From Nitrosomonas sp. HPC101 (lineage in GTDB: Bacteria > Pseudomonadota > Gammaproteobacteria > Burkholderiales > Nitrosomonadaceae): 64,000 nucleotides of DNA. Below, piece by piece: positions 19,911 to 29,884 of the stretch (positions within the stretch are counted from its first letter, which is position 1; each line of letters begins with the position of its first letter). The notes beneath the pieces were generated by a model. The model was not told where the DNA came from and did not search any database. It saw only the letters and a list, made by a program, of their open reading frames with translations. A program made the position numbers and the translations under genes. Location of the stretch: positions 344,020 through 408,019 of the forward strand of contig NZ_QRCC01000001.1 of NCBI RefSeq assembly GCF_009833125.1. Direction: 5' to 3'.

Positions 19911-21040
19911 ATGCTTTCATCACTAGGAATCGGTTCTGAACTGGATATCAGCAGGATTATCAGCCAATTGATGCAAGTTGAACAACGCCCACTCACTCAG
20001 CTCAACACCAAGGAAGCCAAACAACAGGCACAACTTTCCGCCTTTGGCAGCCTGAAAAGTGCACTCTCGACATCTCAGGACAGCGTCAAGGCGCTGGCAA
20101 AACCCTCGCTGTTCAACGGCTTCAAAGCCACGCTGGCAGATACAACGTTAGCCGCGGCAAGCACTTCCTCCAGCGTGGCAACAGGCACGCATCAAATCGA
20201 AGTGCAATTCTTGGCGCCGGCGCAAAAAATCAAATCGGAAGCATTCTCCACCACCGGTACGCTGATCGGCAGCGGCTCACTGACGATCAGATTCGGAACA
20301 TATAACGAAGACGGCACCTTTACTGCTAGTACAGAAAAGATAGCAAAAGCCATCACAATTGACTCGACGAAATCAACGCTGACGGTGGAAAAGGACAAAA
20401 ATAGCGTTGAAACAGCTATAAAGGCACTTATCACCCCTTACAACGAGCTGGAAGAAACCATTGGCAACCTTTCGCGTTACGACGCGGCCAACAAGCAGGC
20501 ATCAGTACTGACCGGAGATTCTACTGTGCGCATGTCCAGAGCCAGGTACGCACCATGCTGAACGGCAATCAATCCACTGCCAGCGGAATCAGCTCGCTAT
20601 CCGAACTGGGTATCAACTTTCAGAAGAATAGCACGCTAGCATCGGATAACAACAAACTGAGCGCTGCGCTAAATAATCCGGACAAGAACGTCGCCGCATT
20701 TTTCACGACGCAGGTAGAAAGCGCCGGTAGCTTCGTCTCCCGCTTGGGAAGTCTAATCGATAACATGATCTGCAGCGATGGCCTGAAAACCAGCCTGGAA
20801 AAGATAACGAGTGGAGCACTGGCAACACGACTCGATCAGCTCTATGACTACATGACCGTTCGCCTACTTACAGCCAATATTCAAAATAACCTCGCTATTA
20901 TCGAAGAAGTCAGCCGGTTGCCGAGTGAGCTGCAAGAAACCTGGATTTCCATTGGAAAACAGCCTATAAGAAAAGTAAATGCAAGAACAACTGCCAACCC
21001 AGCGATCAAACAAATAACTGAAGCAGGTGCTATCGCATGA
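19911..21040 (+). pseudogene. fliD: fliD flagellar cap gene, deleted, frameshifted and fused to fliS
   Basis: FliD caps the flagellar filament. The frame opens with the HAP2 N-terminus (MLSSLGIGSELDISRIISQL, then QVEQRPLTQLNTKE) and continues to about residue 150. It then jumps from the N-terminal domain to the C-terminal one (NSVETAIKALITPYNELEET), so a large middle segment is missing. A one-base frameshift near 20527-20540 (VRMSRARYAPC-stop) is followed in the next frame by QVRTMLNGN and the C-terminal coil. At about 20780 the fliD sequence (IDNMICSDG) runs in frame into the second half of FliS. Length is far below the usual 450-plus residues. The product is probably non-functional. Confidence 0.82.
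20783..21040 (+). pseudogene. fliS: 3' half of fliS, flagellin chaperone, fused to fliD
   Basis: The sequence LKTSLEKITSGALATRLDQL, YDYMTVRLLTANIQNN and IIEEVSRLPSELQETWISIG is characteristic of the C-terminal half of FliS, the chaperone of flagellin. The N-terminal half, including the usual YxxxY start, is absent and replaced by fliD sequence. The junction is in frame. The segment ends four bases into fliT, so fliT may still be translated by coupling. This identification rests on my recall of the FliS family and not on a search. Confidence 0.75.
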
Positions 21041-21375
21041 GTTTCGACAGTTCTTCGTCCAACCATCCACCGGATAACGGTAAAAACGAGATGCAAGTGA
21101 TCGCCACGTACGAGGCAATCCTGGCAATCGCCGATCAAATGCTGCAAGCAGCAAGAAACAGCGACTGGGATGAACTGGTCGCACTGGAGCACGACTGCAA
21201 ACACCTGGCAAACCGATTGATGAAGCAACACACCCAGCAACCATTAAATGAAGCTCAGCAGAAAAAAAAATTTGATCTGATCCAGCAAATACTCGCCCGT
21301 GACGCTGAAATACGTGCTATCACTGAGCCGCAAATGACACTCCTGCAAAACATGCTGACCACAAACGGAAACTAA
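21037..21375 (+). CDS. fliT: FliT-like flagellar chaperone
   Basis: The 112-residue helical protein fits FliT, the chaperone of FliD and regulator of flagellar genes, in size, composition and place directly after fliS. It has an N-terminal helix pair (YEAILAIADQMLQAARNSDW, DELVALEHDCKHLANRL) and a C-terminal helix (RDAEIRAITEPQMTLLQNML), which fit the family. Its ATG overlaps the fliS stop (ATGA). It is full length although its partner FliD is broken, so it may have lost its function. Confidence 0.72.
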   Translation: MSFDSSSSNHPPDNGKNEMQVIATYEAILAIADQMLQAARNSDWDELVALEHDCKHLANRLMKQHTQQPLNEAQQKKKFDLIQQILARDAEIRAITEPQMTLLQNMLTTNGN

Positions 21376-21476
21376 GACAAATCTATTGAACAGATGCGTA
21401 ATGACACTCTGGATTATCATGACTCACAGCCCCAGCTGTTTATCCAGCCAGAGTACTGTGCAAGTCTAAATCTGAA

Positions 21477-21525
21477 TATAGCCAGTTAAAGAATCCCAAT
21501 AAAGTGGATTCTTTAACTGGCTATA
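21477..21525. terminator. Perfect 20-base inverted repeat between fliT and a convergent gene
   Basis: Two perfectly complementary 20-base arms (21477-21496 and 21506-21525) with a nine-base loop form a very stable stem. It lies between the ends of two convergent genes, so a bidirectional terminator is the simplest reading. There is only a short A/T flank, not a classic U-tract. Confidence 0.6.
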
Positions 21526-21635
21526 AAAACTACTGTGATCAAAATATAAAACTATTGCCAGCAACGCGCTTTTATAGCTGCTGTTATCAGGCTCTTCGGA
21601 TCAAATCAATCTGTATCCAACTGACAGACTCAGGT

Positions 21636-22304
21636 TTAATGATTATGATCTGTTTTTATAACTTTCAATTTCTCAATCTGTTCAGGTGTCAATATACTGA
21701 GAATCGCTTTCCGTTCCTCTACATGGTGCGCGATCATTTCATTAAAACTATCAACATGCTTCTGTCCCAGTTTACGTAAAGTTTCTTCATCAACAGCTGG
21801 CTCGGCAACCGCTTTACGAAAAGCTTGCATGCTTTCTTTCATTTTATTCTTGAGGCGCCCATGTACCTCGGGATCTTCTTTCAGATGGATACGTACAATC
21901 TTGCCAAGCTGTTCATCAGAAAGTCCAAGCACTTCTGCTTGTACGGCAACATTATGCGTATAGCTGTGATGGTGATGATCTCCTTTATCTCCATGATCGT
22001 GCCTTTCTTTGTTCCCATCTTTATTTTTGTCTTTACCCTTACACATACCTTTTTCTTGCTTTGTCTGATCTCCATGATTATGACCATGGCTGCCATGATC
22101 TGATTCATTTGAATATCCCTGCCCCTTCTCCTCTTCCCCTTCTTTACTTTGAAATTGATGTTGTTGAGCCTGCACCAGAACAAGAGTAGCCACCTCCCCC
22201 TGCTGGATCGGCGCTACAGTAACTGGAGAAACTGCTGTTGCCGTAGCAGGAATGGCAAATAAAGCACCAACAAGAATGGATAATCCGGTCAATCTGATAT
22301 TCAT
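21636..22304 (-). CDS. His-rich periplasmic Spy/CpxP-like protein
   Basis: The 222-residue protein has a signal peptide (residues 1-24), a low-complexity middle very rich in His, Lys, Asp and Gly (HGSHGHNHGD, then HDHGDKGDHHHH), and a helical C-terminal half with two Spy-type motifs: LGLSDEQLGKIV and SILTPEQIEKLKV. Spy/CpxP proteins are periplasmic chaperones or stress sensors, and CnrX/NccX relatives bind metals. The His-rich insert suggests Ni, Cu or Zn binding, which is an inference. The start is ATG at 22304. The gene is monocistronic. Confidence 0.75.
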   Translation of the reverse strand: MNIRLTGLSILVGALFAIPATATAVSPVTVAPIQQGEVATLVLVQAQQHQFQSKEGEEEKGQGYSNESDHGSHGHNHGDQTKQEKGMCKGKDKNKDGNKERHDHGDKGDHHHHSYTHNVAVQAEVLGLSDEQLGKIVRIHLKEDPEVHGRLKNKMKESMQAFRKAVAEPAVDEETLRKLGQKHVDSFNEMIAHHVEERKAILSILTPEQIEKLKVIKTDHNH

Positions 22305-22537
22305 ACAACATCTCCTGTTATAAAAATAATTACCAAGAAATTACCATAAAGCCTTGTTATCTCAAAAAATGTAACCTTTATCCATAATACCAAACGTAAT
22401 AAACAATAATACTGCAGAAGTTATCGTAGACAATCTGTCTTGCACAAAATTTATAAAACCCCGAAACTCTTACCACGCAACGTACTTCTATTATCAATAG
22501 ATTTCCCAACTGCCGAGAATTTTCTACTCTCCTCTAA

Positions 22538-24595
<2,058 letters not shown>

Positions 24596-24724
24596 ATAAC
24601 GCATAGCACAGCAGCAAGTCGGTCACCCTCTCCGTCACGGCTACGTTCTCTTACACGCGCATTCCGTCTATGCTGCCGGTTATAATAAAGCACGAGAAAA
24701 TACTTCATTATTATCAGGATCAAT

Positions 24725-25471
24725 ATGATTGCAATCATCGGTGGCAGACGTATGAACAAACTTGCCGGCCTGGAAGTCACGCATCGTCAAGTCATCAGAA
24801 CCCCTTACGGAGAACCATCCGGCTCATTAATTTTTGGCATGATCTGCAAGCGGGAAATTGTTTTTCTGTCGCGACACGGCCACGGCATTACCATCCCCCC
24901 TCACATCGTCAACTATCGTGCTAACATCTGGGCCCTGCATACCCTGCAGGTCAAAACAATCATTGCGGTAACCTCGGTTGGTGGTATTCGTAAAGATATG
25001 AAACCTGGAAAGATCGTGATTCCTGACCAGATCATAGACTACACCCATAGCCGGGAGGCCACTTTCCATGATCGATCTGACAAAAGCATCACCAATACAG
25101 ATTTCACACAGCCCTATTGCCCTGTTGCACGCATCTGTCTCCTGAAAGCAGCGCAGGAAGCAGGTGAATCAGTCATTGACGGGGGCGTCTATGCCGCCAC
25201 CCAGGGTCCCAGATTTGAAACAGCTGCAGAAATCAACCGTCTGGAACGGGATGGTGCGGATATCGTCGGGATGACAGGCATGCCGGAAGCAATTCTCGCG
25301 AGGGAATTAAACATTTCTTACGCAACTGTTGCCGCTATTGCAAATCATGCAGCCGGACGCGGGGAAAGTACGCAGGCTATTCCGTTTCAGGCTGCGCACA
25401 AAGCGTTGGAAGATGCCATGATAAATGTCAGGAATATATTAGAGCATTTGGTAAGGCACGAAGATGATTAA
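24725..25471 (+). CDS. S-methyl-5'-thioinosine phosphorylase (MTAP/PNP family)
   Basis: The 248-residue protein is a purine nucleoside phosphorylase family member. It closely resembles the MTI phosphorylase described in Pseudomonas (PA3004), which recycles methylthioinosine in methionine salvage. Diagnostic stretches are [40 protein letters not shown] with [22 protein letters not shown] and [16 protein letters not shown]. It overlaps def by eight bases. The substrate could also be MTA. Separating MTIP from MTAP rests on my memory of family sequences. Confidence 0.85.
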   Translation: MIAIIGGRRMNKLAGLEVTHRQVIRTPYGEPSGSLIFGMICKREIVFLSRHGHGITIPPHIVNYRANIWALHTLQVKTIIAVTSVGGIRKDMKPGKIVIPDQIIDYTHSREATFHDRSDKSITNTDFTQPYCPVARICLLKAAQEAGESVIDGGVYAATQGPRFETAAEINRLERDGADIVGMTGMPEAILARELNISYATVAAIANHAAGRGESTQAIPFQAAHKALEDAMINVRNILEHLVRHEDD

Positions 25472-25994
25472 ACCAGTATTAAAAATGGGGGAGCCACGCC
25501 TGCTGCAAACGGCACGTCGTATCGATCAGTTTGATACGCCGGTGCTCAAAGAACTACTGCAGGATATGCAGGACACAATGGCGGCACTTAATGGTGCCGG
25601 ATTAGCGGCACCACAGATTGGCGTGGATCTGCAGGTAGTCATTTTCGGTGTAGAGTCTTCTCCGCGCTACCCTGATGCGGAAAACATCCCGTTTACCGTG
25701 CTAATCAACCCAATTCTAACGCCGCTGACTGAAGAACAGGAAGAAGACTGGGAAGGTTGTCTGAGTATTCCAGGCATGCGTGGATTGGTTCCACGTTACA
25801 CCCGGCTGCGTTACCAGGGCGTAGATGAAACGGGTACTCCTATTGATAGAACAGTGACCGGGTTTCATGCTCGCGTGGTGCAGCATGAATGCGATCACCT
25901 GAACGGGATCCTCTACCCGATGCGGATAACTGATCTGCGCAAATTTGGCTATACCGATACGCTCTTTCCGGACCAGAGCATCGCAGAAGATTAA
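25464..25994 (+). CDS. def: Peptide deformylase
   Basis: Def removes the N-terminal formyl group from nascent proteins, using a bound metal. The 176-residue protein has all three family motifs: [10 protein letters not shown] at about residues 44-53, EGCLSIPG with the metal-binding Cys, and HECDH with two metal-binding His and the catalytic Glu. It is slightly longer than E. coli Def through a C-terminal tail. It overlaps the upstream phosphorylase, so the two are co-expressed. Nitrosomonas genomes may encode more than one def. Confidence 0.95.
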   Translation: MIKPVLKMGEPRLLQTARRIDQFDTPVLKELLQDMQDTMAALNGAGLAAPQIGVDLQVVIFGVESSPRYPDAENIPFTVLINPILTPLTEEQEEDWEGCLSIPGMRGLVPRYTRLRYQGVDETGTPIDRTVTGFHARVVQHECDHLNGILYPMRITDLRKFGYTDTLFPDQSIAED

Positions 25995-26014
25995 TTCACG
26001 GACGTCTCATCTGC

Positions 26015-26428
26015 CTAATAAGGTTTGACGACCACCAGGATAACGATGGCAAATAATACCAGAACCGGTAATTCATTGAACCAGCGATAATAAATATGGC
26101 CATGCCGGTTACGGTCATTCTTGAAGTCGATCAGCAGCTTTCCGCAATAGAGGTGGTAGGCAACCAGTAACACCACCAGCCCCAGTTTAGTATGCAGCCA
26201 TCCCCCGGAAAAACCATAGCCCAGCCACAGCCACGTACCAAAAACGATCGTCAGCAGCCCACCGGGAGCCATAATGCCATAATAGAGTTTGCGCTCCATC
26301 ACCTTGAACCGGTCTATACCCGCCTGATCCGTACACATGGCGTGATAGACAAACAGCCGGGGCAAATAAAACAACCCGGCAAACCAGGTCACCATGAAAA
26401 TAATGTGCAGTGATTTAATCCAGAGCAT
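26015..26428 (-). CDS. hemJ: HemJ-type protoporphyrinogen IX oxidase
   Basis: HemJ oxidises protoporphyrinogen IX to protoporphyrin IX, the penultimate heme step, in many Gram-negative bacteria that lack HemG and HemY. The 137-residue protein has four membrane segments. Its N-terminus WIKSLHIIFMVTWFAGLFYL holds the conserved His, followed by LPRLFVYHAM, and a conserved Lys lies in WLHTKLGLVVLL. The final ENELPVLVLFAIVILVVVKP-like helix (here NELPVLVLFAIVILVVVKPY) fits. It converges on def with 20 bases between. Confidence 0.9.
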   Translation of the reverse strand: MLWIKSLHIIFMVTWFAGLFYLPRLFVYHAMCTDQAGIDRFKVMERKLYYGIMAPGGLLTIVFGTWLWLGYGFSGGWLHTKLGLVVLLVAYHLYCGKLLIDFKNDRNRHGHIYYRWFNELPVLVLFAIVILVVVKPY

Positions 26429-26676
26429 AATGAAATATCAGGTTTAGAATCAAAAAAAACTTCAAGCAATCAATGCAGTCACTCATTCTTGAAACCAGGT
26501 AGTTGCTTCATGGAAACAGAAATATCTCTTATCTGCCCAGAAGTTTTTGATATGACTGCATATTCCGGTAATTATAACGAACTGTTCGTCCAGTTCCTGC
26601 CAAAATAAAGGTACCGGATGTTTTAGACACCGCAACCCGATCGCTGATCCACGACAGATAGCAGGTATGAAATATC
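26429..26676. other. Intergenic spacer between hemJ and the VanZ-family gene
   Basis: This 250-base divergent spacer holds only short open frames without ribosome sites. It must contain the hemJ and VanZ-gene promoters, but none stands out. Confidence 0.35.
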
Positions 26677-28914
26677 ATGATAACCAACCATAGCAGCAGA
26701 CATTTATCCTTCAGTACAAAAATACTGATTGTTCTCATCCTGCTTATCACGTATGGATCTCTTTACCCAGGAAATTTCACAAGCACTGCCCCGGGAGCAT
26801 TTGAACAATTTTTCACAGACCCGAGATGGACACCCTCTATCGGCGACATCTTAGGCAATATCGTACTCTTTCTCCCGCTTGGTATTGCCGGAGAACGAGC
26901 TATTCGTTCTCAAAACAAGACACTGAAGCTATTATTACTCAGCATCGCCAGCTTTATATTCTCGCTCGTCCTACAAATCCTGCAGATCTGGCTACCTACC
27001 CGATCCGCAGCACTGGCAGATGTATTCTGGAATATGGTGGGCCTGTTCTCAGGAATTGGAATAAGTATCCTGACAAAACAGATGCTCTCGTCATTGCCTG
27101 GCAGACAGTCTTTTTCAAACAACAAAGCCATCCTTCCCCTGGCAATACTATGTCTCTGGCTATGCAGTGAATTATTACCTCTCGTTCCATCTCTGGATTG
27201 GCAAAAATTCAAGGATGCCCTTAAACCCCTGCAAACACCGGATTTCAATTTTCCCCTTGCCTGGATGCATGCAGCGAGCATCATCACAGCTGGAAGTATT
27301 CTTTCTCTACTGACTCCAAGATCTCTGGCCTGGCTAACAGGAGCACTATTACTTACTCTGATCGGAAAAATCACGATTGTAAATCAGTTCCTTGATGTAT
27401 CAACCCTATCGGGACTATTAGCGGGTTATCTGGCCAGCATTTTTCTATCGAAAACCGATCCATACATCCGGGTAGCCGTCGCTTTCTGGTCATTGCTATC
27501 TGCCTGGACTATTGATGCCCTAACCCCCCTCTCGTTCACGACTGGCGGCACCTTCAACCTGATCCCCTTCACCTCCATGCTTGAAGGTTCAATGCTTACC
27601 AACGCGATGGCATTGTCTCGATCCTTTTATATCTACTCTGCCCTGTTATGGTTTACCTCATATATCGGTGGAAATTCACGAGGTATGACTCTGGCACTGA
27701 TCTTCTGGTCGATAATCATCGAACTGATTCAAATGGGACTACTTGGGCGCAGTGCTGACATTACCGAACCGCTACTGATCGGGCTGATCGCATGGGGGCT
27801 GTCCGAATTCAGACAGTTTGAACATCGGGTTGAAGCGCTTGATTCCAGCTCTTTCCCTGTACGAAATAAACCCATTCCATCCACATCCCGTTCTCATCAG
27901 GCTGGTTCCTCCGAAAATCAACCTGCGTTCAGGCTCAAGAAATGGATGCCCATCATTCTTTTGTCAACGGGAACTGCAGGCCTACTTTGGTTAGTTTTGC
28001 GCCTGCCCCAAATACCTTATAACCTCAAAGAGCTATTTCTATTTGACGGCAACATATTGTTTATATTCATTTTTGTTCTGGCATTACTATGGATCGGGGC
28101 AGGGGCCGCATGGATCAGCCCCAAAATACTTTCCAGTACCAGGCCATATATAAGCCTGCCAGGATGGGTGTTTGCAGCCAGTCTTATCAGCCTGGGGCTA
28201 CTCTCAATCAGTGTCACTCAGGAAAGTATTGCCGATATCACCGGATCAAATAATCTTTACTGGTTTGTTGTTAACAAAGATATCTGGGGTGAAAGCTGGC
28301 GGAATATTTTTATATGGCTTGGGCCAACATTGATTTCCATACTGGAAAGACCGGTCCGCTATACAGCACTACATGCACCTCTTATTATCTTTCTGGCACT
28401 GATTATCAGCTTCTTTAGCCTGCGCAAGCAACGTAAACAAATTACAAGAAAAATACTCACTCTGATTATCAGTGCGCTACCTTGGCTCTGGCTAGCCAAA
28501 ACCATTGCCTTTAGCTGGTCCTCAACCGATAACCTGAATGAATTGATTGCCCGCAGTGGCGCCATGGCTATGGGAGGAGGTTTTTACCTTTACGTTCTAC
28601 TTTTCGTACTCTGCGTCAATGCCGTCATCCTTGCCAATATGTCTGGTCATGCTACAGAATGGATTGTGGGAACAGTGTTATCTCTCACAATGCTGCCGCT
28701 AGGATGGTTGCTACTCTCTTTGGGACTGGAGCCCGAAGTTCACAAATATGGACACACTTTCTCCGGAGCCCAGTTTCTACTCGGCCCTGACCGCAGACAA
28801 ATTCTGTCCGAAACAGAATTATTCGCCCGCTGGTGCCTGGTACAAACCGGCTTCATCACTATTGTCAGCTCAGGCATACGCAGTTTCGGCAGAATAACCC
28901 AGCAACACGTGTAA
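26677..28914 (+). CDS. Large VanZ-family membrane protein
   Basis: The 745-residue protein is almost entirely membrane segments. The first 120 residues match the VanZ domain (GDILGNIVLFLPLGIAGE and RSAALADVFWNMVG). Residues about 285-385 look like a second, VanZ-like copy (FNLIPFTSMLEG, and GRSADITEPLLIGLIAWGL). The C-terminal half carries further membrane segments that I do not recognise. VanZ proteins are linked to glycopeptide resistance or to envelope changes; in Gram-negatives the role is unknown. The length is well above the usual 150-250 residues. An ATG at 26677 with no strong ribosome site is the only candidate start nearby. Confidence 0.75.
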   Translation: MITNHSSRHLSFSTKILIVLILLITYGSLYPGNFTSTAPGAFEQFFTDPRWTPSIGDILGNIVLFLPLGIAGERAIRSQNKTLKLLLLSIASFIFSLVLQILQIWLPTRSAALADVFWNMVGLFSGIGISILTKQMLSSLPGRQSFSNNKAILPLAILCLWLCSELLPLVPSLDWQKFKDALKPLQTPDFNFPLAWMHAASIITAGSILSLLTPRSLAWLTGALLLTLIGKITIVNQFLDVSTLSGLLAGYLASIFLSKTDPYIRVAVAFWSLLSAWTIDALTPLSFTTGGTFNLIPFTSMLEGSMLTNAMALSRSFYIYSALLWFTSYIGGNSRGMTLALIFWSIIIELIQMGLLGRSADITEPLLIGLIAWGLSEFRQFEHRVEALDSSSFPVRNKPIPSTSRSHQAGSSENQPAFRLKKWMPIILLSTGTAGLLWLVLRLPQIPYNLKELFLFDGNILFIFIFVLALLWIGAGAAWISPKILSSTRPYISLPGWVFAASLISLGLLSISVTQESIADITGSNNLYWFVVNKDIWGESWRNIFIWLGPTLISILERPVRYTALHAPLIIFLALIISFFSLRKQRKQITRKILTLIISALPWLWLAKTIAFSWSSTDNLNELIARSGAMAMGGGFYLYVLLFVLCVNAVILANMSGHATEWIVGTVLSLTMLPLGWLLLSLGLEPEVHKYGHTFSGAQFLLGPDRRQILSETELFARWCLVQTGFITIVSSGIRSFGRITQQHV

Positions 28915-28941
28915 TCACTTTCTTCGAATAGCGATAAAGTG

Positions 28942-28970
28942 TTTCCCTACCAAGGATGAGTTGGTATAAT
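28942..28970 (+). promoter_or_regulatory. Promoter of tRNA-Lys
   Basis: A consensus TATAAT (28965-28970) lies ten bases before the tRNA, and is followed by a GC-rich discriminator (TGCCGCC), as in stringently controlled stable-RNA promoters. The -35 element (TTTCCC, 17-base spacer) is weak. Confidence 0.6.
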
Positions 28971-28980
28971 TGCCGCCTTT

Positions 28981-29056
28981 GGGTCGTTAGCTCAGTCGGT
29001 AGAGCAGCGGACTTTTAATCCGTTGGTCGCGAGTTCGAATCTCGCACGGCCTACCA
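28981..29056 (+). tRNA. tRNA-Lys (anticodon TTT)
   Basis: The 76-base sequence folds as a complete cloverleaf with a seven-pair acceptor stem (GGGTCGT with ACGGCCT), D arm, anticodon loop ACTTTTAAT with TTT, and a TTCGAAT T-loop. CCA is encoded. It has its own promoter upstream and a terminator downstream. Confidence 0.97.
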
Positions 29057-29062
29057 GATACA

Positions 29063-29097
29063 GGCACTTGATCAGAAATGGGCAAGTGCCTTTTTTT
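29063..29097 (+). terminator. Rho-independent terminator after tRNA-Lys
   Basis: The stem GGCACTTG with CAAGTGCC surrounds a 12-base loop and is followed by seven T. It is classic in form. Confidence 0.92.
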
Positions 29098-29201
29098 ATT
29101 GCTCAATCAAGTATATATGCTCCAAAATAATTCATACAATATTCTTATATCGATTGTGATGAATAAGATCTATCATTCATCATCAAATAATATTCTCTCT
29201 C

Positions 29202-29852
29202 ATGTTTTTTATCGATTTCATCATCCATATTGATAGCCATCTGCAGGCGCTTGTCTCGGAATACGGAATATGGGTCAATGGCCTTCTTTTCCTGATTATA
29301 TTTTGTGAAACCGGGCTGGTCGTACTCCCTTTTTTACCTGGAGATTCCTTGTTGTTTGCCGCAGGATCACTGGCATCATTGCCAGGATCACAGCTTAACC
29401 CCCATATCCTGTTTGTCGGGCTAACGCTGGCGGGTATTCTGGGAGACAGCGTTAATTACTGGGTAGGCAAAGAATTCGGGCTCAAGGTTTTTACCCCGGC
29501 AAGATTCCGCTTCCTTAAACAGGAATATCTTGACAAGACGCATGCCTTTTATCTCAAATACGGCGGCAAAACGATTATCATCGCCCGCTTCATCCCCATC
29601 ATCCGTACTTTCGCTCCGTTTGTTGCAGGCATTGGCACCATGCCTTATCGCACCTTTCTTGCTTATAACGTCATCGGTGCCATACTGTGGGTCGGAACAT
29701 TCATTTACGCCGGATTTTATTTCGGGCAGCTTCCGTTCATCCAAAAAAACTTCAAGCTGGTTATTATTGCGATCATTATTTTATCGATCACGCCACCTGT
29801 AATCGAGTACCTCAAACACCGCTACGGAAAAAACAGGGCAGACCTGGACTAA
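29202..29852 (+). CDS. DedA-family membrane protein
   Basis: The 216-residue integral membrane protein belongs to the DedA superfamily (YqjA/YghB side). These proteins support membrane energetics and lipid-carrier flipping; the exact substrate here is unknown. Family landmarks are ETGLVVLPFLPGDSLLFAAG, GDSVNYWVGKEFG, the FxxRFIPIIRTFAPFVAG-like stretch (IARFIPIIRTFAPFVAGIGT) and YNVIGAILWVG. It starts at ATG 29202. It precedes the convergent hpnN gene. Confidence 0.92.
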   Translation: MFFIDFIIHIDSHLQALVSEYGIWVNGLLFLIIFCETGLVVLPFLPGDSLLFAAGSLASLPGSQLNPHILFVGLTLAGILGDSVNYWVGKEFGLKVFTPARFRFLKQEYLDKTHAFYLKYGGKTIIIARFIPIIRTFAPFVAGIGTMPYRTFLAYNVIGAILWVGTFIYAGFYFGQLPFIQKNFKLVIIAIIILSITPPVIEYLKHRYGKNRADLD

Positions 29853-29884
29853 CTGTCCTGTTCGAGCATACCGGGACAAAAATT

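Noticed and set aside
26510..26750. Short open frames on both strands between hemJ and the VanZ gene
   Set aside because: They have no ribosome site and no recognisable protein; I left them as spacer.
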